NCBI GenBank assembly: GCA_024663395.1
Contig: JANFAH010000037.1
Location: 124,001-188,000, forward strand
DNA length: 64,000 bases
Direction of reading: 5' to 3'
Source: Pisolithus tinctorius
Lineage: Eukaryota > Basidiomycota > Agaricomycetes > Boletales > Pisolithaceae
Below the pieces are notes generated by a model. It was not told where the DNA came from. It did no database searches and saw only the letters and a program-made list of their open reading frames with translations. How positions within the stretch are numbered: the first letter of the stretch is position 1; the number at the start of each line of letters is the position of its first letter. The translations under genes were made by a program, and so were the position numbers. Positions 19,674 through 29,971 of this stretch are shown here, piece by piece.

Positions 19674-21874
19674 TGCTCGGGTGGATTCATGTGGTGACGC
19701 ATTTGTTTTCGCGCAAAGAAGTCTTCTTCGTCTTCGGAATTTACGAAACGTGGAAGGGGTTGCAGCCTGTTGCGAGGTCGTGTCAGAATTAAGACTTGTT
19801 TACCGGAATTAGGGTCACGGATTTCTAGAGACTGTTCTCCGTCAGGGAAATCGCGAAGGACGCTGGAGAGTAGGCAGAAGAAGGGTCGACCGAGAAGTAA
19901 GTCGAAAGGCGTGCAATCAACGACCTGGATTTGTAGATGAGCCTCGACATTTCCTATGCGCAAAGTGGCATTCTCTATGACCCCAAGGGTGCTTTCTTTA
20001 GATTGGTTAGCGGCCTCCAGAGTCATGGTCATGTCAGTACGGAGAGGGGCCTCTAAGGCTTCCCACAACTCCCGTCGCAAGGCCACTACCTGGCATCCGC
20101 TGTCCAAAATACATTTGACATGGAGTTTGTCCATCAAGATTCCGTCGACAGCACGTAAGGGAGCCATAGCGAGGCCCACGCACTTCCCTTCTGTGTCTCT
20201 AACCCAGTACTGCTCATAGGACGCCCAAGCAGCTGAGGGAGTCGCGTCTGATGCGGTTTCTAAACTCCCAATAGTTATCTTCTTCGTCGCAGCTAGTTCT
20301 CTGATCTGCTTGCGAATCTCTGGGCTAACAGCTAATAGATCTTTAGTAGAGATTTCCATTTTTGCGTCTAAGACTTGGTTTACGATCCGCTTGGTCGCCG
20401 CAGCTTCATCAAAACTGCTTTGGTATCGGAATTGGGGTGCGGAATTTGTAGTTGGCTTAAGTTTCCGGAGGTCTGTAAGATTAGGAGCAACCGGAGTTTT
20501 TCCGGCTATTGGGGCTTCCGAAGACGAGGCGGGGTTAGCTGGAGCGGAATTACTGACTGGGATAGGAGGCACCGGCGCATTGGCCGACGCTGGGACTGCT
20601 AGTGCCGGCCTTTGACGACGAACCGGGACTTCTACGCCATCGAAGCGGGCTGTCTTCTTTTTCTTGATAGCGTTCTTCAACTCTTCTACCTGCACATAAG
20701 CCCTTGCTAAGGCACGTTGGTCTTCTTCGTCAGCATCCTCCTCTAGGTTTTCGTCGACTAGATAGGAAGAGGGGTGTAGGTCGACTTGGTATTCTGAAAC
20801 ATCTTCGTTGCTGAAGAACATTGTGCTGACGAGATGGGGAGGAGTTTCACGCCCGCGGGATGAGGTTGACTGCTGGCCAGGTTGCTGAACTGAGACGAGG
20901 TTTGCCGAGGCAATGATCGAGTCGCGCATGGCGAGGAAGTTATCGATCTTTTCCTTGAAGTTACGGCCTGCAGCTGTCCTAGGAATATCAGAGCCGTCTG
21001 GCATGAAAACCCTCCCTCCAATCAGGGAGCATTTCCCAGCTTGTACGTATTCGTGACACAGCGCACATTCTGCAGTTCTGTGCCCATCTGTTCCTCCGCA
21101 GAAGAAACATTGTGGATCGAAGGAACGATGGAATTGTCCTTCTTGACCTTGTTTGGGGGGCGGGGTAGGAACGGGTTGCTGAGCGACATGAGCATACTCT
21201 CGCTTCAGGATAGTAGGAACGGCCGGCGAGGAAGATGGAGCGGAATTCTGGGGAAACAGTGCCGACGAGTCTGGTTGAGGGAGGTTCCATTTGGCCCCAC
21301 TGAGGAGGTAGTTGGCGTGTTTATAGGCCATATTGAACTCCCATGGTTCGTCAATGTCATGATCTAAGTCAGAGAGTTGCAATCGCGTGAGCAAGGAATT
21401 CCGAAATCTCGGGGGAAACCCCTCAAGGAATTTCTCGTTGATGTAGTCCTCAGGGAGTTTCTTCTTCTTCTGGATGAGGCCGAGGATGCGTCGGAATTCC
21501 CGGACGTATTTCCCGAGATCTTCCAGTGATCCCATCAGTTTCTGAACTTGATGGTAGAGTAAGGTTTCAAGGTCGGCTTTAGTATAGCGACGATCTTTCA
21601 CCGAGGCACCTGGATAGTAGTTCAGGAGTTCTTTGGAAAACGCATCCCAGTCATTGAAGCCATCGGTTGCGGCGTCTAAGGTTGACCAAAACTCCACCTC
21701 GTTGTGGTTAGCGTAACAAATGACCCAGTGGATCTTATCTTTCCCGGTGTCAAGGCCAGCTTCGACGCAGAGTTGTTCGACGTCTTCAAGGTAGTGAGTG
21801 ATGTCTTCGGTACGACCGGAAAACTTCGGGGCTTTGTTAGAACCCCTGAGTGGCATATCTCTTGCTCCAGACAT
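19664..21874 (-). CDS. Gag-protease of element A (736 aa)
   Basis: ATG at 21874, stop at the frameshift site. Residues 1-200 form the helical capsid-like part (HYLEDVEQLCVEAGLDTGKDK, YVREFRRILGLIQKKKKLP). A cysteine/histidine-rich motif (CFFCGGTDGHRTAECALCHEY) lies at about 250-275 and is an unusual, extended zinc-knuckle relative. A long acidic and Ala/Pro-rich linker follows. The C-terminal third is a retropepsin-like aspartic protease with ILDSGCQVVAL and LLLGRPFF. The Gag structural protein and protease are thus fused in one frame, with pol reached by -1 frameshift. No internal stop is present. Confidence 0.88.
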   Translation of the reverse strand: MSGARDMPLRGSNKAPKFSGRTEDITHYLEDVEQLCVEAGLDTGKDKIHWVICYANHNEVEFWSTLDAATDGFNDWDAFSKELLNYYPGASVKDRRYTKADLETLLYHQVQKLMGSLEDLGKYVREFRRILGLIQKKKKLPEDYINEKFLEGFPPRFRNSLLTRLQLSDLDHDIDEPWEFNMAYKHANYLLSGAKWNLPQPDSSALFPQNSAPSSSPAVPTILKREYAHVAQQPVPTPPPKQGQEGQFHRSFDPQCFFCGGTDGHRTAECALCHEYVQAGKCSLIGGRVFMPDGSDIPRTAAGRNFKEKIDNFLAMRDSIIASANLVSVQQPGQQSTSSRGRETPPHLVSTMFFSNEDVSEYQVDLHPSSYLVDENLEEDADEEDQRALARAYVQVEELKNAIKKKKTARFDGVEVPVRRQRPALAVPASANAPVPPIPVSNSAPANPASSSEAPIAGKTPVAPNLTDLRKLKPTTNSAPQFRYQSSFDEAAATKRIVNQVLDAKMEISTKDLLAVSPEIRKQIRELAATKKITIGSLETASDATPSAAWASYEQYWVRDTEGKCVGLAMAPLRAVDGILMDKLHVKCILDSGCQVVALRRELWEALEAPLRTDMTMTLEAANQSKESTLGVIENATLRIGNVEAHLQIQVVDCTPFDLLLGRPFFCLLSSVLRDFPDGEQSLEIRDPNSGKQVLILTRPRNRLQPLPRFVNSEDEEDFFARKQMRHHMNPPEQGF

Positions 21875-21907
21875 TATGCGAGGTGGTACGGGGATCTGGA
21901 TCGGAAT

Positions 21908-22357
21908 TCAGGGAAGGATAGGAGCGGAATTCAAGAGAGTCGAGGCAAGAGAATTCTGTACGGGTATTTGAGTAGAAAGGGAGGTAATGGAATTTGCGAT
22001 TAGGGAATGGGAAGGAAGTAGGAGCTGTTCAGCGGCTAGTTCTGAGTCACTGGATGGTGAGGACGACGAAGAAGTTAGTTCTGAGAGAGGCGAAAGTTCT
22101 TGACGTTCAGCGGGGGGATCGAAGGGCTCGTCGAAGTCGAAGCCTCCTGGAAATGCTGGGCAAAACGCTGGGGACTCTGGGCTGCGAAAGATCTCGTCTA
22201 AACCGAGATCTGAGTCTGACGAGTGCGGCTCTGAAATATCTCTAGGATCAGCTACCGGAATTAAGATTTCTGCTGAGGAAATAGATAGTCTGCGGAAGGG
22301 CTCCAGGAGCTCTTCGAGTTCGGTTCTTTGACGAGTGGGTAACGTTGTGGGACACAA
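21908..22357 (-). other. Open leader frame upstream of gag in element A, no ATG
   Basis: A 149-codon acidic, Ser/Pro-rich open frame starts at the inner edge of the 5' LTR. It is in the same frame as gag and is separated from the gag ATG by one TGA (21910-21908) and 33 nt. It has no ATG of its own. It may be an N-terminal Gag extension made by splicing, non-AUG initiation and readthrough, or an untranslated leader that happens to be open. Its composition is more coding-like than the LTR. Confidence 0.4.
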
Positions 22358-23328
22358 CTTCTGGGAAGCGTGCGACTAGAGGAAGGGTGAAGGGAGAATT
22401 CCCTAGGATCGTCCCAAGGGGTACTGTGTGGAAGGAGAGGTCGAGAAAGGGCTTAGAAGCGGTGGGGAAATTCGAGCGAGAGTCGTGGAATTTAATTCCG
22501 GGCAGATGTAGACGCGTGAGGAGCAGCAAGATGGGTATATGAAATTCCGAGGGGGTCGCTACGCGTCAAGAGGAGCGAATTCGAAGCGAAAGGGACATGG
22601 GATTAGGTGGGCAGGGCTGGAGGACGCAAGAGACACGAAGACCTCTGGGGACACTGAAGATGCAGCAGACTCTATGTACGCACTTTAGACTCTCGAAACT
22701 CTCGAACTCGCAGAACACACACGGATAGCGACTCAAAAGGTGGGTGTCATATTTCCGACGCTATGGCGGAATTATATAGTACAGGGAAAGTAGGTACGAG
22801 TCGGAGTAAGGTGGGGCGGAAAAACTAAAAGACCGGAAAATAAAGGGAAGGACGTCAGACATCAGCGAAATACGGATGCACGTGAAATAGTCCGGTGGGT
22901 AGTAGACAAGAGTAAGAACGGGACAACGGTAAGGGGTATCTTCCAACAGAACGAGAGTATGCGTACAAGTGGGAGGTGGAGCTGAGTGGCACGGGAGGGC
23001 AGAGCGTAGCGTACTGGCACGAAGTCCAGCTTGCGGAATTTAGGGCGACAGGGGAAACCGGGGTTTTTTAGAGGTAAGTGGCACGGATGACTGGTGACGT
23101 GGCTGAGCGATGGCATGGCTACTGAACTCCGGATGACTCTGCGCGAATGCGGCATAGCGACACGCTGAAGGTCGGTAGAGACTCCGAAGGGGACAGGGGA
23201 TGGGAGGAAACGTGAGGACACGAGTGGAAAAAAATTCCGAAAAACTCCGAAACGGGTTTGTCATAGAGGCCTGCGGAATTTAGTGACAGATTCCTGTTCC
23301 AGCCTCAGGGAGTATACGGCTCCCTACA
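22346..23328 (-). repeat. 5' LTR of gypsy element A (983 bp)
   Basis: Partner of 4784-5766. No standard TGG-type primer-binding site follows it on the minus strand (AACGTTACCCACTCG). Confidence 0.92.
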
Positions 23329-23332
23329 CCGT
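23329..23332. repeat. 4-bp target duplication of element A, right copy
   Basis: CCGT, identical to 4780-4783. Confidence 0.7.
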
Positions 23333-23486
23333 TACCACGAGGTATTTACATATGTTTATACCTGAGCTAAGTCAGGAACTAAGTAGTGTAGTTGGCTTAT
23401 CCAAAGTCTGTCAATCACTGCATGCTTTGAGTAAGTCTTTTATACAAACTGACTTGCCCTTTTGAAGCATGGCTAAATATTTACAG

Positions 23487-24206
23487 TGAAGAAGAAACCA
23501 TCCAAGGCTAAATGCTCGCAGTCAGACCGTAGTGATTGTCAGCGGCTCGCTACTCAACGTTGGTTCTCAAAGCCTGGGTACGTATAATCACCCATCCACG
23601 CAGTTGGCTCTCTGATGCTATTACACAGGGTCCGCAAGGCACAGAATGAAAAGGCACGCCTCCGAGTTGCAAGGTAAGTACAGGGCGAGTACCAACAATT
23701 TTTGACCCAATAAAACATACTGCATGGTTTGTAGGACAAGACTCCAGTAGGCATTCCTCACAACTTTGAATGAGGTGCTGCTGATCTGATGTTATAGGCA
23801 GCGAGAATCATCAAAGTGCTCTTGGCAGACTGCTGTGTCGGCGGAAACTCTCGCTCCCATCAAGCGTACTGCTGCTCCGTCGGCAGAAACTCTCGCTCCC
23901 ATCAGGCATGCTATAGAGCTATGGCGTGTGGACTGGCAGCCAGAAGACCGATGGCCAGACGAGTTGGAGATCTTGAAGGAATCTGTATGCTCGAAGTCTG
24001 ATCCTGCAGCGCTCAGTCGCTTCTGGGCAGGAATGAGGGTCCATATCGAGGAAGGAAAGGAGATTTTATCCCGCCTTCATAGGATTTCTCATGGTGCACA
24101 GATGGAAGTGCCTTCCACCTCATTAGGAAGTTTCTATGACATGTGTGTTAATGTAGCTTCGGAAGTGAAGTTCTTTGAGATGTCGCTACTACATGCTGAT
24201 ATGTAG
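23487..24206 (+). pseudogene. Small KDZ-cargo gene, 5' end lost or disrupted
   Basis: Exons can be followed from an acceptor at 23486 (TTTACAG): a Lys/Ser-rich stretch, then VRKAQNEKARLRVA after an intron at about 23578-23628. Next comes a Ser-rich duplicated phrase (SAETLAPI occurs twice) and a C-terminal part IELWRVDWQPEDRWPDELEIL..MRVHIEEGKEILSRLHRI ending at 24206. No convincing ATG is present, and the LTR of element A ends only 158 bp upstream. The retroelement insertion may have removed or displaced the promoter and first exon. I recall similar short Arg/Lys-rich proteins in other Agaricomycetes but know no function. Confidence 0.45.
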
Positions 24207-24805
24207 ATTCAAATATGATATATTTCTGTGCCCACGATCCTGCCATCGCATGCCAGTATGTAGAAGCAGTTATAATATGTGGTGCCTCGAGAACAAAATG
24301 GAAATCCGAACATTTCCATAGCGAACACTATAGCGAATGCCATGTTTTGTAAGCCTTGCGATCCATATGCCTCTATCGAGTGCAGATAACCCTGAGATCT
24401 CGGTACTACAAGTATATTCTAACTTGATAAGTGCCCGGCATGCACCTGGCTTAACATTAGTGTCTCGAGAATGCGATGGAGAGCCAGCACGTCATAGTGA
24501 ACACCATAGTGAACACCATATTTTGTGAGTCTCGTGACTGCCAATCTATGTACATACCTTCATCCGGAGCGTGTACACACTACATCTATAACAGAATACC
24601 TACATATGCTAGTACATATCATGAGTAGGAGTCTTTAGCAATACTCAAAGGATATACCACCTAGCAACTTGCACAATGTATACAAGTAACCACTGACGAC
24701 GAATTACCGACCACTTCCATTTCAACTCAAGACCAGGTTGTAAGCTATGAAGGGGTCCTCTCGCTGGATGGAGGTGTATCACATAATTGCATTGACACGA
24801 TTTAT
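24207..24805. other. Non-coding spacer with an imperfect internal duplication
   Basis: No gene seen. A segment near 24318-24365 (ATAGCGAACACTATAGCGAA.. TTTTGTAAGCC) recurs imperfectly near 24496-24543 (ATAGTGAACACCATAGTGAA.. TTTTGTGAGTC). The differences are mainly C/T and A/G changes. Confidence 0.4.
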
Positions 24806-25655
24806 CTACAGTAATTCAGCTTTAGCTACTTGGGACCACAGCTCGTCAGAACTACTGGCTGCGGAAGAAGGCTCCATATGACCGAGGATATCATCTAAAG
24901 ACTTGGGCCAAAATGGGCCATTAGGAACTGGAGTTGCATACACCAATCCTTCGTTGTAGTTGGTAGTATAAGCTTGCAGTGCTGCAGCAAACGTCTTGAA
25001 TTTTATGACTATTGTCAGGCACGCTGGTGACACGTGCCTGAACCGCCAGCCTTCTGATTGTTAGCTGTATAGATAAATATTATCTGAAAGCAGAACTGAC
25101 CATTGAAAAAAAATGCCAACTTCCTGTCCTACTGTGATGACATAGTAGCCATCAATACTGTCCGTGGTGTCAGGAGGCAGAAATGTCGATGGATGGGGCC
25201 CAGGAAAGTGGAGAGGAAAAACTGGCACAGGGCATGGAGCTGTAGGTGGGGGACTACTCGGGGCTGGTGCCGGCTGTTGGGTGGGGGGAGTTGACTTGGG
25301 CGAGCGATGAGATTTAGGAGTGGATGATGGGCTAGTCACCAAGCGGGAGGAAACCATCGACACAGGCATCCTTGACCTGGGCGATGCCTGTAGTATGTGT
25401 GATGGCGTCCGGATCTGTGGTGTACGCGGTGTCTGGGGAATGCGTGAAAATGTTATAGACTCTTCTGTCATCGTCCGAGTCCAAGTGACTGTGTCGCAGT
25501 TGATATCTGTAGGCAATACATAGTTAGTAGCAATCACCATGGCAGATAGAAAAATATTAATTACCTGAGAGCCGCATTGACTCTAGCAACTCATGAAGCG
25601 TGCTAGAGGAATAGCGACGGGATAGGCCAGAGTGTGAGCGGGACTCTTCGCTCAT
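24806..25655 (-). CDS. KDZ-cargo protein with viroplasmin/RNase H1 N-terminal-like domain (242 aa)
   Basis: Three exons, 25655-25565, 25506-25101 and 25037-24806, give 242 aa. The N-terminus is Ser/Thr/Pro-rich. Residues about 145-215 hold GYYVITVGQEVGIFFQW and FKTFAAALQAYTTNYNEG, the two halves of the small caulimovirus viroplasmin-like domain also found at the N-terminus of eukaryotic RNase H1, where it binds RNA:DNA hybrids. Between them this model has HVSPACLTIVIK, which fits the family poorly. A different frame there reads RVTSVPDNSHK, closer to the consensus, so a one-base indel near 25006 or another acceptor is possible. Role in transposition unknown. Confidence 0.6.
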
Positions 25656-25789
25656 CAAGTTATCAAGCTGATGGAACAGCGCGCTGGAGGTATTGGAACA
25701 AGGAGGTTAATAAGCTGTCAGGTATATGATACGATCACGTGGTAAATGTCAAGCTTATGTAGGAGCAGGAAACACGTCGTGAACAAACG

Positions 25790-28700
25790 ATGAGCCCAGG
25801 GAAATTACGGACGAAGCAGCCAAGAAATAGAACTCGCCTTTCCCTCGGTCTAGTGCGAGAAGTCCGCTCAGCAGGGTCACAAGGAGTCGCGTGCACTTGG
25901 CTTATGCATACAGTTTACAACCAGAAGACACTTGCGGCGAAGGCAGCAGAAGCCCAAAATGACCAGGCAGAGAGAATTGGCAGTGAGTATCACCTGTGAT
26001 TCCCACCCAGAAGAGTACAAGGAACTTACCCTGATGAAGAGGTGACGCTGGAGGCGCTGGCCAACATGCAAGCGTTGCATAGGTATAACAGTCAAGCTAA
26101 AGGACAGAGATATATATTGATAACTCGGATAGCTGGGAGGATTGTGAGGAGGCCGTTCTTGATGGTGTGTTGGACGGTACTCACATTCTGGAGATTAGCA
26201 ACGCGGGCGGGGAGCTGAGCGACTTGATAAGAGATATGTATTCAGATTTTGAAGCAGGGTAAGAACATGAACTTACTCGAAAATCATTCTAACTGAGTAT
26301 GTACCCTGCAGGTCAGAAAAGTGCACAAAGTGTGTTGATCATCACACGCGCCGAGATCAAATTATTCGATGCAGTCAGGCATTTGATTTGCAAATGCCTG
26401 CACTCACTCGCTCTTACCTGGAATGGAACCATGCTCAAGCCTCGACGCCAGCTAGGGGCCATTTTGCAGAGAGGGCGGAGGCTGAGGACCTGGGCAATGG
26501 ATCGAGCGCCGGAACTTGGAGAGTGCATGTGGTAGACGTGTTTCATGGGCCATTATAGTTCTGTGCAAAGGGTGTTACTGATGGCAACCATTTAGGCGCT
26601 GAGAAAGTGAATCTTGTAATCAGTGCAGATGACTCTTACATCGCCTCCGCACTCGTGAGGCAAGGATTCATGCCATGCTCCCCAATCAGACCTTCCGTGG
26701 CTATCACGATCAATGCTCTCAAACTATACCATGTCGCTCGCCTCTGTAGTCCGCATTTCTCCATTCAGGCCTTTGTCAAGACCATCTGTGATTTACAAGG
26801 TGTAAGTAGTTCGTCTTGGATCTGGCAGTCTACTGATACACAACAGGTCGCATTCCGGCGCTACTTATCCCGTCAGTTCTCCATTGCGCTCAATCTCTAC
26901 CTCAACATCTTAAACGGAGTGGAAGCCCTCATTATGGAAGCGTTGTCTAGGACATCTAATGACTGGCGCTTGCAGCATGCATGTCCTGCGTGCACCTACG
27001 AGTTGAAAGACGAGCCCCATCTCAAGTTCAAGATCCTATATGCTATGGATGGTAATGATTCCTTGAAGCATATACTCCGTCGCATTGCGGAAGATGAAGA
27101 CTCACACGAGCTGCCTACAACTCAAAAGGTACCAACGACACGCTACCTCTCTCGTGAATTCGTTGATTCTTTTGCCCAAAGTGCTCCCATTCAAAGTACA
27201 AGCAAGGACGTCGAGGTAAGTTCAAGTTTGAATTCTCTCGTAGTCATCTTCATGCAAAGTTGGTCAGACAGGAGATGAGAATCCATGCGCCGGTCGTTGG
27301 AAGAACATGGACGAGCAGAAGATGAAACAGACATGGGGAGTCTATGACGAGACTGGGATATTCCTGGCCGTTTGCCAGCATGGGATGTCATTGCTCATTG
27401 CTGACATGGTACAGAGCAGAGAACTGTGAGTGTATCTCTCGTTACAGCAGAATTAACGATAAATTCAAATCACAGCGCCAAATATCCAATTGCCATTGTG
27501 TCGAGGCTGATGAAGGTATTCGGGGCCGATCTCAGAGGTGGATACGACATCAGGTGTCAGTTCTCCACCACCCTTGCAAAGAGCGTTATTGGCAAGGACG
27601 TCGAGCAGAATCGACATACCTGCCTGGTCCCAGCATTTCATGGTCATGCTCACTGGCAATTGTGTCAACTTTCTCACCTGACAGTCTATACCAAAGGACT
27701 GGGCCTCGAAGACCTCGAAACATGTGAGAGGACGTTCTCCAAGTCTAACGCACTTGCATCCTCATTACGCTATGCGAGTGCTTTCCATCGTCAGCAAGCA
27801 ATCAACGCGTATTTTTCCCATAATGATGCGTATGAAGTATATGTGAGTATATGTGAGTATGCATTTCATGTTCCCCCATACTGTCCTCTAACAGTCGTGT
27901 GTATAGCGAACTTCATATATAGCAACTATAAGCAAGCACTATCGATCATACAGGACTGTGAATTCATGTTGCCGTTGCTCAAACGTGAACTTGGGGTCAC
28001 CGCTGACACCGAGTTCACTATGTGGCTTCAGGAGGAGTGAAACTATTTAGAAGGGCTTGAGATGGAACCTCTAAATGAGACCTTACAGATGGAGTACTGA
28101 TGGGCGTTGGTGAACCTTGAAGCAAGCAAGTAAGTTCTCATAACACTGCTGGTTGCTAAAGTTAATTCCCCTTAGGAAGGATCTAGACTTGAAATCTGCG
28201 CTATGGGATGTCACAACACCTTCAGACCCGAAGGACTATGCTACGTACACGCGCAAGACTCGGAAGGCAGAGACAGCTCGCTGGCATGCCATAGAAATGT
28301 ACAACAAGGATCTTCGTATTGTCCAGGATCTCGAGAGTAAGCTCAACATTGACAGCTGTTGGACGCCCGAGCGACCCGAATGGCACAATGCTGCACATCT
28401 TGTCACAAAGAGGACTTTCCAGCGTGCACTGGACCATTTAGAAGCCCTTGTCGTCACACGGATATTCGAGCTCTCGAAAATGAACCGTGCGGGTACCGGT
28501 GAGTGATTGGTCCATATCATTTCACATTGGTCATTGGTGCTCACCACAGCTACAGGATACAAGATGCAGAAGCACATTGCGAAGGCGCTGCAAGTGCACT
28601 CCAGTGCAATTCGCATAGCACTCGAACAATATAATACTGCTGCACATGCCATGGATCCCCCCATCGCATTCTCAAGTGGGACAAGGTAGTTGAATATGCC

Positions 28701-29264
28701 TTTATCGCTGAATTCAACCTCCTTCGAGATGCCTGGCAAGACGTGTCACAGCGACCATGGGCGACACTGGCTGGACGTAGCGCAATGGACCATTACTTCA
28801 AGTTGTTGCGTGCTCGAGAGGAGATCGAACGCCTAGAGGTTGAAGCCCGTAGGCTATTGATGTACTTGAGAGACGAGGAGCGCTTCCTGGATGAGAGCGA
28901 GCAGCAGGCGCGAGCTCTCCACCCCCCATTAGCTCATCAGATAGCTCGTTACCGCTCGATACACAGTCGCTTCACCTCCCAACACCTCAAGCGCCTGCAC
29001 GACATCACCAAGCTGCCCGGCTACAAGGGCTCTCTCTCTTTCAGCGAGAGCGTGCAAACAGGCCCTGGTGAAAGTGCCTCTAGGCCCCATGTCATCATAC
29101 CACCCTCGTTAATCAACACTGTTTGCTCTCAGTTGATGGATTCCGACAATATAGACACTCAGGAGAATCTGGAGGAGGAGGAAGAGGAGGAGGAGGAGAA
29201 GGAGGAGACTTCGCATATGGTGCTGGAGGTCCTTGATGCTACTATTTACGAAAGTACTACTTGA
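25790..29264 (+). pseudogene. KDZ transposase, decayed
   Basis: Multi-exon gene on the plus strand. Recognisable blocks: N-terminal RRDQIIRCSQAFDLQMPAL; DDSYIASALVRQGFMPCSP; the cysteine motif ACPACTYELKDEP with MDGNDSLKHILRR; NPCAGRWKNMDEQK with WGVYDETGIF; GGYDIRCQFSTTL; the catalytic-region HGHAHWQLCQL and GLGLEDLETCERTFSKSNALA; and a Glu-rich C-terminus. This order is diagnostic of the KDZ superfamily (RNase H-fold transposases common in basidiomycetes). Lesions: TGA at 28038-28040 where Arg is expected (CGA to TGA), TGA at 28098-28100, a one-base loss in a C run near 28657, and a weak or mutated donor near 26551. The gene is most likely inactive. Confidence 0.9.
25991..26008 (+). repeat. 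Internal copy of the KDZ terminus inside the transposase gene
   Basis: CACCTGTGATTCCCACCC, identical over 18 bases to the outer end of both inverted repeats, lies in a probable intron (donor GTGAGT at 25983) near the transposase N-terminus, in the same orientation as the left end. Confidence 0.85.
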
Positions 29265-29351
29265 CTTAGTTTTTCCATAGATAAATTTCGAGCATAAAAT
29301 CATCAACCTCTGCAGGGGATATTAAGTATGAGTACCGTCATGTGCTCCCAA

Positions 29352-29963
29352 GTAAGGTAAAGAAAATGCGACGCTAATAGGTGCACAGTTGAGGGAGATA
29401 TGTGCAAAACACGAGCTCGTCGTGGGTAACAACAAGCACGAGGGGGCATGAGGGGCGGCAGCTGTCACTGACAACCGCTGACATCATAAAACTATAAATA
29501 CAACAACAACATTACAAATACATCACGTGCAGGGTAGCGCTTTCCGACATCGCTGTTTGGCGGTAGCCAGTAACAAATAGAACGGTCACGTGTTCCTGAG
29601 TAAGGTAAAGAAAGTCCGAGGCAAATTGGTACACAATTGGGGGAGATATACACAAAATACGAGCTCGTCGTGGGCAACAGCGAGCACGGGAGGGCGGCAA
29701 CTGCCACCAACGTCAGCCGACGTTGGCAACAAGTGCAAGGGGGCATGGGGGGGGGGGGGGGGGGGTGGCCATTGCCACTGACATCAGACGGCATAAATAG
29801 AGTACTATTTCCTCCAGGCTACTGGAGTACTACACACTAAGTACAATTATTATTGAAGAGATATTGAAGGAGGCAGAAAGTATAGTATTTTCCCTCTATT
29901 AAGAGGGTGTCACACACATTATTATCACCTCTAATAAGATTGGCAGGGTGGGAATCACAGGTG
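29352..29963 (-). repeat. Right terminal inverted repeat of the KDZ element
   Basis: Reverse complement of 768-1373. It contains an expanded poly-G run at about 29748-29766 where the left copy has about ten C. Confidence 0.93.
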
Positions 29964-29971
29964 ATTCCATA
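29964..29971. repeat. 8-bp target site duplication, right copy
   Basis: ATTCCATA, identical to 760-767. Confidence 0.93.

Larger units (their letters stand above)
4784..23328 (-). mobile_element. Ty3/gypsy element A, nested in KDZ, interrupted by element B
   Basis: Two direct LTRs of exactly 983 bp (4784-5766 and 22346-23328) enclose, in minus orientation, a leader frame, gag-protease, and a pol split by element B. An additional gene lies on the opposite strand between the end of pol and the 3' LTR. Total length is 18,545 bp; without element B it is about 10.4 kb. The LTRs differ at about 17 sites by eye, all explicable as CpG transitions. The element is unusually dense in the motif CGGAATT on either strand, which element B lacks. 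Pol carries one nonsense codon, so this copy cannot move by itself. Confidence 0.93.
768..29963. mobile_element. KDZ-superfamily DNA transposon carrying nested gypsy elements
   Basis: The element is bounded by inverted repeats of about 610 bp (768-1373 and 29352-29963), both starting CACCTGTGATTCCCACCC, and by the 8-bp duplication ATTCCATA. Total length is 29,196 bp; without the nested gypsy element A it is about 10.6 kb. It encodes a KDZ (Kyakuja-Dileera-Zisupton) transposase at the right (25790-29264, plus, decayed) and three other genes: a 631-aa protein (minus), a small degraded gene (plus) and a viroplasmin-like protein (minus). The transposase has two in-frame stops and one frameshift, so this copy is probably non-autonomous now. 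Differences seen between the inverted repeats are mostly CpG transitions. Confidence 0.93.
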
